A program made the position numbers and the translations under genes. This document shows positions 48,120-56,553 of a stretch of 64,000 nt of DNA, in pieces. This DNA comes from Pseudomonas kuykendallii (GTDB lineage Bacteria > Pseudomonadota > Gammaproteobacteria > Pseudomonadales > Pseudomonadaceae): the NCBI RefSeq assembly GCF_900106975.1, contig NZ_FNNU01000006.1, forward strand, positions 62,001 to 126,000, given 5' to 3'. How positions within the stretch are numbered: position 1 is the stretch's first letter; the number at the start of each line of letters is the position of its first letter. Below the pieces are notes generated by a model. That model was given only the letters and a program-made list of their open reading frames with translations, had not been told where the DNA came from and searched no databases.

Positions 48120-49295
48120 ATGACTGGATACTCCGACCTAAGTGCAGACAAGAAACGGAAGTTCGAGGAAGCTATTTTTGATTACCCTACGTTAATTGAG
48201 CAAGCACAGAATCACCTAGAGTTCTTTATTGGATTCAATAAAGATCACTATCGAGGTGAAAACGAGAGTATCAAGCTAACATGGTACGAATATAATGGGT
48301 TATATGCTGAGGCCGTAGCACTTAACTTACCGGGAAAGCATCATGAAGTTCGCATAAGTTACGGCACTCTAATGGAGCTATCTTGCGATGCGCACGCTTT
48401 AACTAGATTTTCAGCGGGTATAAGGAGTGGAGAACTTGCCGACCTTTACAAGCAGTTTGGAAAAACCCCGAACCTCAACTGCCACGGCATTCTTCCTGAA
48501 GGCTTGGAACCAGCCAAATGTCAGCAAAGACTATATTTCCACGCGTTAGAATGGATATTCCATCACGAAGCAGCTCACCTCCTTCAGAATCACGCACTGT
48601 ATCGCCTCGACGGAAACGGGCACACACAGTCATCGTTATCCGTGGCAGAGTTCGGAAGCGAGGAAGCGAATAGCATTTCCGGCTATGCCTCCGAGATATC
48701 GCACGTTACTGAGCTAGCCGCTGATTATGAAGCCATCTATCGATTGCTTATCTCTATAGCAATAAGTAAGAGATTGGCAGCCAAAGACGGTTTAGTACCC
48801 GATCAAAACATGAACGAGACCGACATATGGCTAATACTCGGCAGCATGGCTTCAGTTTTTTTATTATTCTATAGATGCAATCCATCCCCTTTTAATGGAA
48901 AAGCATTAGGCAAGCACCCTCATCCAGCAATACGCTTTCAATTCGCCATGAGAGCAATGGCTAGGCAGATAATGTCACCAGCGTTTAAAAATGAATTTGG
49001 AATAGACCTTGACGAGCAGCGTATTGGCTGGCTTGCTCATCAGGTATTTATAACGTGTGGATCCAATTTCATTCAGCGCTACGAGAGAGATCCGAATGAG
49101 GCCGTTGAATTTGGAAACCTTATTCTTTTAGACGATAGCATCGAAAAAGCCGAATACTATCATTGTATTAAATCGCACTGGGAAAGACTGAGAAGAGAAA
49201 TAAAGACACACTATCCCGACCAGGATTTTTTTCTCATGGAATTCGACGAAGGCATTACAAAACGCGCGACCGCTTACGCTGAATCGAAGAAATAG
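48120..49295 (+). CDS. HEXXH zinc metallopeptidase, Lit-like layout; moron
   Basis: A 391-residue AT-rich gene. HHEAAH gives HEAAH (149-153), the zinc site; ELAAD (198-202) supplies a likely third ligand. Residues 237-252 are hydrophobic (WLILGSMASVFLLFY). HPHPAIRFQF follows, a feature seen in some membrane metallopeptidases. The Lit protein of prophage e14 is a phage-exclusion metalloprotease with an HEXXH site of similar position and cleaves EF-Tu. Family membership is not proven. It has its own possible promoter (TTGGAT 48055, TTAATC 48078) and is isolated from its neighbours by base composition. Confidence 0.65.
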   Translation: MTGYSDLSADKKRKFEEAIFDYPTLIEQAQNHLEFFIGFNKDHYRGENESIKLTWYEYNGLYAEAVALNLPGKHHEVRISYGTLMELSCDAHALTRFSAGIRSGELADLYKQFGKTPNLNCHGILPEGLEPAKCQQRLYFHALEWIFHHEAAHLLQNHALYRLDGNGHTQSSLSVAEFGSEEANSISGYASEISHVTELAADYEAIYRLLISIAISKRLAAKDGLVPDQNMNETDIWLILGSMASVFLLFYRCNPSPFNGKALGKHPHPAIRFQFAMRAMARQIMSPAFKNEFGIDLDEQRIGWLAHQVFITCGSNFIQRYERDPNEAVEFGNLILLDDSIEKAEYYHCIKSHWERLRREIKTHYPDQDFFLMEFDEGITKRATAYAESKK

Positions 49296-49353
49296 CCGGC
49301 CCAATTTCGTTCAACTCTTCAATTCACCCTCCTAGGCAGAGTGAATATACAGC

Positions 49354-49731
49354 GTGACCGACGAAACCCCATCGACGCGGCCGCCTGCACCCCGCAGAAT
49401 GCTGGATATCCAACCAGTAAATGCCGCCATGTATTTCGACATCGTCCCGATGCGCGTCCGGGGTAAGCCGCGCGAGCCGCGAGACCTGCGCAACGCCCAG
49501 CCGGTGCGCGGCGACGTGCACATGGTGCAGGCGCGCGAAACGCCGCTTGGCCGCGCCTCCACCGTCGCCTACCTGCAGAACCAACACCACGACTTGGACC
49601 AGTTGCCCAGGCTCTACGACGCCGTGATCCACGGTATGGCCAGCAACGGCGCCACCATCACCGGCATCGAACTGGTCGACGGCGCGGCGTACGCCCAGTC
49701 CTGGTGGATCAGAACGCCTGGCCCGGCGTGA
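49354..49731 (+). CDS. Phage protein of unknown function
   Basis: A 125-residue protein with a GTG start (MTDETPSTRPPAPRRMLDIQ). It has a Pro-rich N-terminus and a mixed alpha/beta end (HDLDQLPRLYDAVIHGMASN, GATITGIELVDGAAYAQSWW). No family recognised. Codon use is that of the phage, so it is the first gene after the AT-rich moron. Confidence 0.5.
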   Translation: MTDETPSTRPPAPRRMLDIQPVNAAMYFDIVPMRVRGKPREPRDLRNAQPVRGDVHMVQARETPLGRASTVAYLQNQHHDLDQLPRLYDAVIHGMASNGATITGIELVDGAAYAQSWWIRTPGPA

Positions 49732-49807
49732 GCCGAATAATCCCTGCTATTCGGCTCACTTCCATCTCTCGCTCCAAGACCATTCCCCGCCATCACGCCA
49801 CAGCGAG

Positions 49808-50230
49808 GTGCCCCCATTGCTTCCGGAAAATACGGCAAACGCGTCTGCCAGCCCCTACCACATGCACCTCTCCGCCCTCGCCCGCACGCTGGGCAACTTC
49901 CTCTATCGCTACGGCAGCGAAGTGCAGTTGCACGAGGCAATGGCGCGGGTGCTTACCGAAGCTGGCCACACCTTCGTGCGTGAGCAGATCCTCGACGCGA
50001 AGAACCGCGCCGACTTCTGGTTTCCCGAGAGCCGGCTGGTCATCGAGGTGAAGGTTGACGGCACGCTGGCGGAAGCGCTGCGCCAGTGCGGGCGGTACCA
50101 GAACCTGCCGGTCGTGAACGGCGTGCTGCTGGCCAGCACCCAGCGCTGGGCGAGCATGCCGCTCACGGAGCGCCCCGCCTGGGGCGGAAAACCCTTCCAC
50201 ATGATTCGCCTGGGACGACAAGCCCTATGA
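49808..50230 (+). CDS. PD-(D/E)XK nuclease-like protein
   Basis: A 140-residue protein. 'NRADFWFPESRLVIEVKVDGT' gives D-x(n)-E-V-K, the PD-(D/E)XK core, with helices around it. It is coupled to the SNF2 helicase (ATGA), a pair recurrent in Pseudomonas phages and possibly acting in DNA processing or recombination. The start is uncertain: GTG at 49808 is used; ATG at 49862 is an alternative. Confidence 0.65.
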   Translation: MPPLLPENTANASASPYHMHLSALARTLGNFLYRYGSEVQLHEAMARVLTEAGHTFVREQILDAKNRADFWFPESRLVIEVKVDGTLAEALRQCGRYQNLPVVNGVLLASTQRWASMPLTERPAWGGKPFHMIRLGRQAL

Positions 50231-51987
50231 CCACGGACAGCTACGGCCAGGTCGCCTTCAACGGTCGCACCTGGCGGATCACCTGCGAGCCGCAGGTGCG
50301 CTCCCGCCTCAAGCGCGTGTTTCCCCGCGTGCCGCAGGGTGCCGCCAACCACGTCGACCTGGTGGGGAGCCCAGAGAACAGCCGCGAGCTGCTGTGGTTC
50401 CTGCAGCGCTACCCGATGACGATGGAGGCCGAGGTCCAGGCCGCGCTCGAGCACCTGGCAGCCCGGCATGTGGAGATGGAGCAGAGCCTGGCGGCACTGG
50501 TTGCCGGCCGGCTGCACCTGCCAGCCTTCGAGTTGGCCAAGCCGCCGCGCGAGTACCAGCGCTACGCCGGCGCGCAGGTGGCCATCCGTGGCGGGCTGCT
50601 GGTGGCGGACGACCTCGGCCTGGGCAAGACCGTGACGGGCATGTGCCCGTTGGCAATACCGGAGAACCTGCCGGCCGTGGTGGTATACCCCGCCGCGCTG
50701 CCGAACCACTGGCCGGAGAAGCTTGCCGAGTTCGTGCCGAACCTGCGTGTGCATCACATCCGCAAGGGCCAGCCCTACCCGCTGATCCGCCAGCCGCGCC
50801 AGCGCATCATCGACCTGTGGGACACCCTGCCGGACGTGATTCTGGTCAGCTACCACAAGCTGCGCGGCTGGGCGGAAACCCTGGCTGAAATCGTCCAGTA
50901 CGCGGTGTTCGAGGAATGCCAGCAACTGCGCAGCCCAGACAGCGACATCTACCGCGCCTGCTGCCACCTGGCCGAGCACGCCCGCCTGCGCATGGGCCTC
51001 ACCGCCACGCCAATCTACAACTACGGCTCAGAGTTCTACCACGTGGTGAACCCGCTGATTCCGGATTGCCTGGGCGGCTACGACGAGTTCCTCCGCGAGT
51101 GGTGCATCGGCTCGCCGGGCGAGAAGCCCAAGCTGCGCGACGCCGAGCAGTTCGGCACCTACCTGCGCCGTGAGGGCATCATGCTGCGCCGCACGCGCGC
51201 CGAGGTTGGCCGCGAGCTGCCGGCGCTTTCGAAGATCCCGCACGAGATCGAGTCCGACAGCCGCGTGCTGGAGAACATCACCGGGGACGCCGTCGCCCTG
51301 GCCAAGACCATCCTCAAGGCGAATGAGGCGTTCAGCGGCGAGAAGATGCGCGCCGCCGGCGAGTTCGACAGGTTGGTGCGCCAGGCTACCGGTGTGGCCA
51401 AGGCGCCCTACGTGGCCGAGTTCGTCCGCTTGCTGGTCGAGAGCGGCCAGCAGGTGCTGCTCTTCGGTTGGCACCGCGAGGTGTACGGCATCTGGCTGGA
51501 AAAACTCGCCGCGTTCAACCCGGTGATGTACACCGGCAGCGAGTCGCCGAAGGAGAAGCAGGCCGCCAAGGAGGCCTTCATCGCTGGCGACAGCCGCGTG
51601 ATGCTGATCAGCCTGCGCGCTGGAGCCGGCATCGACGGCCTGCAGTATGGCTGCAGCACCGTGGTGTTCGGCGAGCTGGACTGGTCGCCCGGCGTGCACG
51701 AGCAGTGCATCGGCCGCGTCCACCGCGATGGCCAGGCCGAGCCGGTGCAGGCGTTCTTCCTGATCTCGGATGAAGGCAGTGACCCGATCGTCTCCGACGT
51801 GCTCGGCGTGAAGCGCGAGCAGATCGAGGGCGTGCGCAACCCCGGCGACAACCTGGTGGAGCGCCGCGATATCGGCGAGAACCAACTGCGGCAACTCGCC
51901 CAGCGCTTCCTCAAGGAGCAGGGAGTCGCCATTCCCAGCACCAGCGAGCCCGCGGCGCTGCGCCCGCAGCAGTTCGAGTTGACGTAA
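50227..51987 (+). CDS. SNF2-family DNA helicase/translocase
   Basis: A 586-residue protein. Walker A ADDLGLGKT (127-135), motif Ia (VVYPAALPNHW), motif II as EECQ (229-232, D to E in DE-x-Q), motif III LTATPIYNY (258-266), and the C-terminal ATPase motifs (VMLISLRAGAGIDG, GRVHRDGQ). It translocates on duplex DNA and may work with the upstream nuclease in recombination or replication restart. Confidence 0.85.
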   Translation: MTTDSYGQVAFNGRTWRITCEPQVRSRLKRVFPRVPQGAANHVDLVGSPENSRELLWFLQRYPMTMEAEVQAALEHLAARHVEMEQSLAALVAGRLHLPAFELAKPPREYQRYAGAQVAIRGGLLVADDLGLGKTVTGMCPLAIPENLPAVVVYPAALPNHWPEKLAEFVPNLRVHHIRKGQPYPLIRQPRQRIIDLWDTLPDVILVSYHKLRGWAETLAEIVQYAVFEECQQLRSPDSDIYRACCHLAEHARLRMGLTATPIYNYGSEFYHVVNPLIPDCLGGYDEFLREWCIGSPGEKPKLRDAEQFGTYLRREGIMLRRTRAEVGRELPALSKIPHEIESDSRVLENITGDAVALAKTILKANEAFSGEKMRAAGEFDRLVRQATGVAKAPYVAEFVRLLVESGQQVLLFGWHREVYGIWLEKLAAFNPVMYTGSESPKEKQAAKEAFIAGDSRVMLISLRAGAGIDGLQYGCSTVVFGELDWSPGVHEQCIGRVHRDGQAEPVQAFFLISDEGSDPIVSDVLGVKREQIEGVRNPGDNLVERRDIGENQLRQLAQRFLKEQGVAIPSTSEPAALRPQQFELT

Positions 51988-51997
51988 TGGGCCAGCG

Positions 51998-52240
51998 CTA
52001 CGGAAGCGGCACCTGAATCGGCAACCCAGCCGCCTGCAGCCCCTCGGCTATCTCGTCGAGCACCGAGAGGGTGAGCAATTGCCGGGTTTCGATGATGAGG
52101 CGGCAGGGGTCGTTCGGGTCGGCCGGCGGCTCGCCCCAGATGTGAACGCCAAGTTCCCTTTCGCCGGTGGGTGCAACGACCACTTGGCACACCTGGGTGA
52201 AGTCCACTCTCGCGATATCGCTAGGCAGGATGACTTTCAT
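51998..52240 (-). CDS. Small protein on the opposite strand, unknown function
   Basis: An 80-residue protein from MKVILPSDIARVDFTQVCQV (GGAGCGAAGA just before the ATG). It ends 10 bases from the helicase stop. The C-terminal helix (LLTLSVLDEIAEGLQAAGLP) and beta start suggest a small folded domain. Its reversed orientation hints at a separate moron. Confidence 0.5.
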   Translation of the reverse strand: MKVILPSDIARVDFTQVCQVVVAPTGERELGVHIWGEPPADPNDPCRLIIETRQLLTLSVLDEIAEGLQAAGLPIQVPLP

Positions 52241-52472
52241 TCTTCGCTCCATGAAGAAAAACGGACGTGACTGGCTGTCACGCAATCGACTGGCGGGACA
52301 CAGCCCGCCAACTCCGCATTGCACCACCCGCTGGGCGGGAAGGCTCGTGCGAATAGGCCGCCCCACCCGGCTGCCATCCTTGCCCGATGCGCAGCCGGGC
52401 GAGCGGCGCCCGCGGAGTATCCCATCTTTCCCTTACCGATCACCGCCATCTGCCAGGCGGCAAGGAGTCGCT

Positions 52473-52979
52473 ATGCATGCACCAACCCTCAAGCGCATCT
52501 ACGTGAGCGGCCCGATGACCGGCCTGCCCGACCTCAACTTCCCCGCGTTCTACGCCGAGGCTGCGCGCCTTGAGGCGATGGGCTACGAGGTGGTGAACCC
52601 CGCGTCGCTCAACCCGGCGAACGCCACCTGGTCCGAGTGCATGCGCACCGACATCGCCGCACTGATGACCTGCGATGCCCTGGTGCTGCTGCCCGGCTGG
52701 GCGGATTCCAACGGCGCGATGGTCGAGCTGCAACTGGCCCACCGCTTGGGCATGCGCGTGCTGACGACGGCGGAGATTCCAGCACCAGAAGCGCCGGCGG
52801 CAGCCGGCACCATCGCAGTGGATGCCGACGCGCTGCGCACCATCCTCCAGGCCCTGCTCGGCTCGCCGCATCTCATCCGGGAGCAACAAGCCTTCGCCGA
52901 TCTACCAAACAGCGCGATCAGCAAGCTGGTCGATCAGTACGAGGCATGGGCAACAGAGCAGCCGAGGAAGCAAGCATGA
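52473..52979 (+). CDS. DUF4406 nucleoside 2-deoxyribosyltransferase-like protein
   Basis: A 168-residue protein. RIYVSGPMTGLPDLNFPAF, YEVVNPASLNP, MRTDIAALMTCDALVLLPGW and SNGAMVELQLAHRLGM are the DUF4406 motifs, a relative of nucleoside 2-deoxyribosyltransferases. It may remodel nucleotide pools or DNA precursors. AAGGAG is 7 bases before the ATG. Confidence 0.85.
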   Translation: MHAPTLKRIYVSGPMTGLPDLNFPAFYAEAARLEAMGYEVVNPASLNPANATWSECMRTDIAALMTCDALVLLPGWADSNGAMVELQLAHRLGMRVLTTAEIPAPEAPAAAGTIAVDADALRTILQALLGSPHLIREQQAFADLPNSAISKLVDQYEAWATEQPRKQA

Positions 52980-53734
52980 AGGAACGTCCGATTTTGTTCA
53001 GCGAGGAGATGGTTCGCGCAATTCTGGATGGCCGGAAGACTGTTACCAGGCGCGCGATCAAGCCGATTATGCGCAGCGCCGACCTCCAGTTTGATCTTCA
53101 GCAGGAGGCAGACGGCAGCTGGAACCCTTACCACACCTTCGACGAATCCCGCTTCGACCGAAGCGGCACAGAGCATCCAATCAAATGCCCCTACGGCCAG
53201 CCCGGTGACCGGTTGTGGGTTCGCGAGACCTGGGGCGTCATCAGTCACACCTGGGATGAGCGTGGAGAAATGGCTGATTGGGTTCCTGATCGGCCCGCAA
53301 CGCCAATCCGCGAGTTGCGTTTCGGGCGTGGCTACTACTCTGGCCACGCCATCTATGCAGCGGATGGTCCCGCGGAATGGGCAGGCGATGACGATGGTGG
53401 CGGCGAACCGCGTTCGGCGTGGAAACCATCGATTCACATGCCGCGGGGCGCCTCCCGCATCCTGCTGGAGATCACCGCAGTGCGCGTCGAGCGGTTGCAG
53501 GCCGGTGAAGGGGAGACGGCATTTGAAAGCCGCTATGTCGCCGAAGGCATCCATCGAATCCATCACGGTGACGGTGATTATTACTTCCACGCCTTCAAAG
53601 ACGAGCCCGGTCCAGGCAACTGGTGCGATCCGTTTGACGCCTGGCGCGAGCTTTGGGTCTCCATCAACGGCGCCGATTCCTGGAACGCCAACCCCTGGGT
53701 CTGGGTCGTCGAATTCAAGCAGGTGAAGCCATGA
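52976..53734 (+). CDS. ASCH-like phage protein
   Basis: A 252-residue protein. 'ERPILFSEEMVRAILDGRKT(V)TRR' and 'YGQPGDRLWVRETW' are typical of phage ASCH/PUA-like proteins often labelled morphogenetic; the fold suggests RNA or modified-base binding. Start overlaps the DUF4406 stop (ATGA). The rest is polar with several Trp residues. Confidence 0.7.
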   Translation: MKERPILFSEEMVRAILDGRKTVTRRAIKPIMRSADLQFDLQQEADGSWNPYHTFDESRFDRSGTEHPIKCPYGQPGDRLWVRETWGVISHTWDERGEMADWVPDRPATPIRELRFGRGYYSGHAIYAADGPAEWAGDDDGGGEPRSAWKPSIHMPRGASRILLEITAVRVERLQAGEGETAFESRYVAEGIHRIHHGDGDYYFHAFKDEPGPGNWCDPFDAWRELWVSINGADSWNANPWVWVVEFKQVKP

Positions 53735-54120
53735 GCCTCTCCCGCAACGAACGCCGGGCGCTGAATCGATCCAACCAGTCGCAACCTCGCTACCTCGCGC
53801 AGGTGCCGCGCGCGGCCTGGCCAGCACACAACCAGCCAAGCCTGATCGAGGTGTGGCGCAGCCGCCACTACCTCGTGCAGGTCTTCGACGAGGCTGAGGG
53901 CGTGCAGCGTCTCAGCGTTTGCCGCACCAGCCACAACGGCGACAGCTGGGTCGACCAGATCACCTGGGACGAACTCATGCAGTGCAAGCGCGAATGCGGC
54001 CGCGGTGACCGGGATGCCCTGGAGGTTTACCCGGCAGACCGCGACGTGGTGAACGTCGCCAACATGCGCCACCTCTGGCTGCCGCCAGCGCCCGTTCCAT
54101 TCGCCTGGAGAAAGCGATGA
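53731..54120 (+). CDS. DUF7694-like phage protein
   Basis: A 129-residue protein (MSLSRNERRALNRSNQSQPR). After a basic start, 'IEVWRSRHYLVQVFDEAEGV', 'RLSVCRT--------WVDQITWDELMQCKRECG' and 'DVVNVANMRHLWL' match DUF7694-like phage proteins near ASCH-type genes. ATGA overlap with the upstream gene. Confidence 0.65.
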   Translation: MSLSRNERRALNRSNQSQPRYLAQVPRAAWPAHNQPSLIEVWRSRHYLVQVFDEAEGVQRLSVCRTSHNGDSWVDQITWDELMQCKRECGRGDRDALEVYPADRDVVNVANMRHLWLPPAPVPFAWRKR

Positions 54121-54224
54121 CCGCCCGCACCTTCTGCCGCACCCACCGCAAACCCGCCAGCGAATGCCCGTGCTTCCGCTGCAACCCGCCGGAGCCCACG
54201 CCATGCCCGAGCCCCACCGCCTGA
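54117..54224 (+). CDS. 35-residue Cys-rich zinc-binding-like peptide
   Basis: MTARTFCRTHRKPASECPCF then RCNPPEPTPCPSPTA. Four Cys (7, 17, 19, 22) and one His form a knuckle like small phage zinc fingers. The start overlaps the previous stop (ATGA), evidence for translation. It overlaps the next gene by 22 bases. Confidence 0.55.
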   Translation: MTARTFCRTHRKPASECPCFRCNPPEPTPCPSPTA

Positions 54225-54430
54225 TCGCCAGCCATTGCGAGGACGTCATCGGCCGCCGGCTGATCGTCCTCGACGGCATGCCCGGCAACCGCGCCGAGCT
54301 CTACCCGAAAGACCTCCGCGCCCTCGCCCGCCAACTCATCCAGATCGCCAACGACGCCGACCAAGGCGCCACCGGCCTCATTACCTATCCAGACGATCTG
54401 TCAGTGAACGTCCACCAGGAGGCTCCGTAG
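54203..54430 (+). CDS. Small phage protein, unknown function
   Basis: A 75-residue protein (MPEPHRLIASHCEDVIGRRL), GGAG 8 bases before ATG. Alternating helix and strand; contains ALARQLIQIANDADQGATGL. No family recognised. In the run of small coupled operon genes. Confidence 0.5.
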   Translation: MPEPHRLIASHCEDVIGRRLIVLDGMPGNRAELYPKDLRALARQLIQIANDADQGATGLITYPDDLSVNVHQEAP

Positions 54431-54432
54431 CC

Positions 54433-55089
54433 ATGGAGAAGAACACGCCTGATTTGCTCGAACTGATCCGCCGCGCATGGCGACTGATCCCGTCCGAGAC
54501 CATGATCGACCCAGCATTCGCCGAGGAGCACGCGGCCTGGCATCTCGAAGCAAGCGCTGTTCTTCGCGCGGTTGAAGGGCAGCCGTCAGCCACTACGCGG
54601 GTCGTGATGCCTGAGCTGCAGCGGCTCGCAACTGAGCTCTGTGATGCGGTCGAGAACATCAACGACCTTCCGCCGGTGAAATATGCGCTTCAAGCGGGGC
54701 GTGCGGTGAACAAGGTGCGCGACGAAGTAGCCCGCCTCAACGCCTCGCCTGCCGAGCAGCAGACCGACGCTGCGCGTGACGTCCTGGCCGAGCGCCAGCG
54801 GCAGATCGCCTTCGAGCTTTGGACACCCGAGCATGACGATGAGCATGTCTGCGATGAGATCGCGGCTTTCGCAAGCTTCTACGCCATGCCCCCGGCGGCG
54901 AGGGAATGGGACGCTACCAGCACCGGCTATGGCCTCACCCTCGGCCAGGCTATCGTCCCCGAAGGTTGGCAGACCAAGACCGGCGACCGGCGGCGCGAGC
55001 TGGTGATTGCAGGCGCCCTGATCCTCGCCGAGATCGAACGTCTGGACCGCGCAGCCCTCTCCATCACCCAGCAGGAAGTGAAGCCGTGA
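54433..55089 (+). CDS. Phage protein of unknown function
   Basis: A 218-residue acidic helical protein (MEKNTPDLLELIRRAWRLIP). The segment DVLAERQRQIAFELWTPEHD ... DDEHVCDEIAAFASFYAMPP resembles a phage domain ('-VL-ERQRQ---EGWTPEHDD-H--GEL') of unknown role often found with dATP/dGTP-related genes. The 3' end is coupled to the next gene (GTGA). Confidence 0.6.
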   Translation: MEKNTPDLLELIRRAWRLIPSETMIDPAFAEEHAAWHLEASAVLRAVEGQPSATTRVVMPELQRLATELCDAVENINDLPPVKYALQAGRAVNKVRDEVARLNASPAEQQTDAARDVLAERQRQIAFELWTPEHDDEHVCDEIAAFASFYAMPPAAREWDATSTGYGLTLGQAIVPEGWQTKTGDRRRELVIAGALILAEIERLDRAALSITQQEVKP

Positions 55090-55448
55090 AGGCCCGAATA
55101 GAAAAGAAGCTGAGCAATCGGCTTACTCAAATCGCGCCGTCGCAGTTCCCTCGCTCTTGGGTAGACAAGGAGGTCAGCGAACTGGCCTGGAAGCAACGCA
55201 CCAGGGTAAGCCACATTCGCAGCGTTGGTGGAGGCACCGACTACTGGGGCGAAGGCATGGACGCGTACACCGTCTGGGCTGATTGGCGTATGAACTGGTA
55301 CTGGCATGGCCCATTCAAATCATACCCGGAAGGCCATGAGTATGAAGGCTGCCCGGATACAGGGACCTTTCGACCAACAACGCGAAACCTGCTGCGCCTG
55401 GCGGCAGACTGCGAGCGCGCGAGGCGCGGCAAGGACGGTGCGCGATGA
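55086..55448 (+). CDS. Phage protein of unknown function
   Basis: A 120-residue basic protein with GTG start (VKARIEKKLSNRLTQIAPSQ). Trp-rich (TVWADWRMNWYWHGPFKSYP) with a possible small globular domain. GTGA and ATGA overlaps tie it to both neighbours. Confidence 0.5.
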   Translation: MKARIEKKLSNRLTQIAPSQFPRSWVDKEVSELAWKQRTRVSHIRSVGGGTDYWGEGMDAYTVWADWRMNWYWHGPFKSYPEGHEYEGCPDTGTFRPTTRNLLRLAADCERARRGKDGAR

Positions 55449-55879
55449 GCCTCCCCTACGAAAACGCCACGTCGGGCGACAAGGCCTTCGCCGAAATCCA
55501 GAAGATCCTCGCCCGCTTCGGCTGCGACAACTACGGGATCATGCAGAAGCGCGCCGAGCAGGTGACGCTGCTTCAATTCGAATGGCACGGCCGAACGGTC
55601 CAGGTGCCGGCGAACTGGGGTGGCTACGCCACTACGTGGCTGCGCGAGCACCCGCACACTTCCCGCATGCGCTGCACCCAGGCGGAGTATCGCGAGCGAG
55701 CGATGGAGATCGCGCAGATCGCTGTGTGCTCGGTGCTCCGCGACTGGGTGAAGGCCCAGGTCACCATGGTCGAGTGCCAGCTCATGACGCTCGAGGAAGT
55801 CTTCATGCCCCACATGCTGCTACCGAACGGCAAGCGCTTGGTCGAGCACGCTCAGAAGCTGCTGGAGAACGACAGATGA
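55445..55879 (+). CDS. Phage protein of unknown function
   Basis: A 144-residue protein (MSLPYENATSGDKAFAEIQK). The pattern 'I---L--FGCDNYGIM----EQVTLLQFEWHGR-VQVPANW-GYA--WLREHPHT-RM' with a helical C-terminal half recurs in Pseudomonas phages. Function unknown. ATGA coupling on both sides. Confidence 0.55.
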   Translation: MSLPYENATSGDKAFAEIQKILARFGCDNYGIMQKRAEQVTLLQFEWHGRTVQVPANWGGYATTWLREHPHTSRMRCTQAEYRERAMEIAQIAVCSVLRDWVKAQVTMVECQLMTLEEVFMPHMLLPNGKRLVEHAQKLLENDR

Positions 55880-56319
55880 ACGACGACGTCATCGACTGCC
55901 CGGCCCTGCACCAGCAGAGCGCCGACTACCCCTTCGGCCGACGCGTACCGAAGACCGTGCGCATGCTCCGCCACGTAACCCCGGACCCGATGCCGGGGAT
56001 CGGTCTGGCCTTCCTGGACCAAGACAAGCCGATCCCCGAAGCGTCGGCAGAGGCGCTGATCCCGGTCTGGACCAACCGCCACGGTGCGGTCGCTGCAGTT
56101 CTCCCAGACGGCCAGCGCCTCGGCCTGAAGCCGGATGAGTTCGAGGTGGTCGAGTGGCTCGACCTCGGCCCGCCCGACCCGCTGCCGGCCGCCCTCGCCC
56201 TGCTCAAACGCGCGAATCGCTACGTCAGCGTGCACGCCAGCATCGGCGGCCAGAAGCTGGGCGCCGAAATCACCGAGTTCATCGCCAGTGCCGGAAGGCA
56301 GGTGCGCAAAGGAGAATGA
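55876..56319 (+). CDS. Phage protein of unknown function
   Basis: A 147-residue protein (MNDDVIDCPALHQQSADYPF). Mixed alpha/beta, with ALIPVWTNRHGAVAAVLPDG and LKPDEFEVVEWLDL. No family recognised. ATGA overlap with the previous gene. Confidence 0.5.
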   Translation: MNDDVIDCPALHQQSADYPFGRRVPKTVRMLRHVTPDPMPGIGLAFLDQDKPIPEASAEALIPVWTNRHGAVAAVLPDGQRLGLKPDEFEVVEWLDLGPPDPLPAALALLKRANRYVSVHASIGGQKLGAEITEFIASAGRQVRKGE

Positions 56320-56321
56320 GC

Positions 56322-56552
56322 ATGGCCAGGGTCATTTCACAGATGACGGTGCAACTGCCCCGCCTTATGGAGGCCAGCGAGTACCGCAAACTTCGGTACG
56401 CCGGCGGAAAACCGAGTCTGCAGCAGTTGAAGAAGTGGATCGAGGAAGGTGAATTGGAAGGGGAAATCCGAGGCGGCGTGTACTTCGTGGATTTGCAGGC
56501 CGCCCTGCTGGGCAGCAGCGATCCGCTTCTGGCCCGAATGCTGGAGCATTGA
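56322..56552 (+). CDS. Excisionase-like small DNA-binding protein
   Basis: A 76-residue protein (MARVISQMTVQLPRLMEASE). 'YRKLRYAGGKPSLQQLKKWIEEGELEGEIRGGVYFVD' is a winged-helix with MerR/Xis features. It ends immediately before int, the xis position. The start at 56322 has GGAG at spacing 7; an ATG 6 bases earlier is too close to it. Confidence 0.7.
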   Translation: MARVISQMTVQLPRLMEASEYRKLRYAGGKPSLQQLKKWIEEGELEGEIRGGVYFVDLQAALLGSSDPLLARMLEH

Positions 56553-56553
56553 C

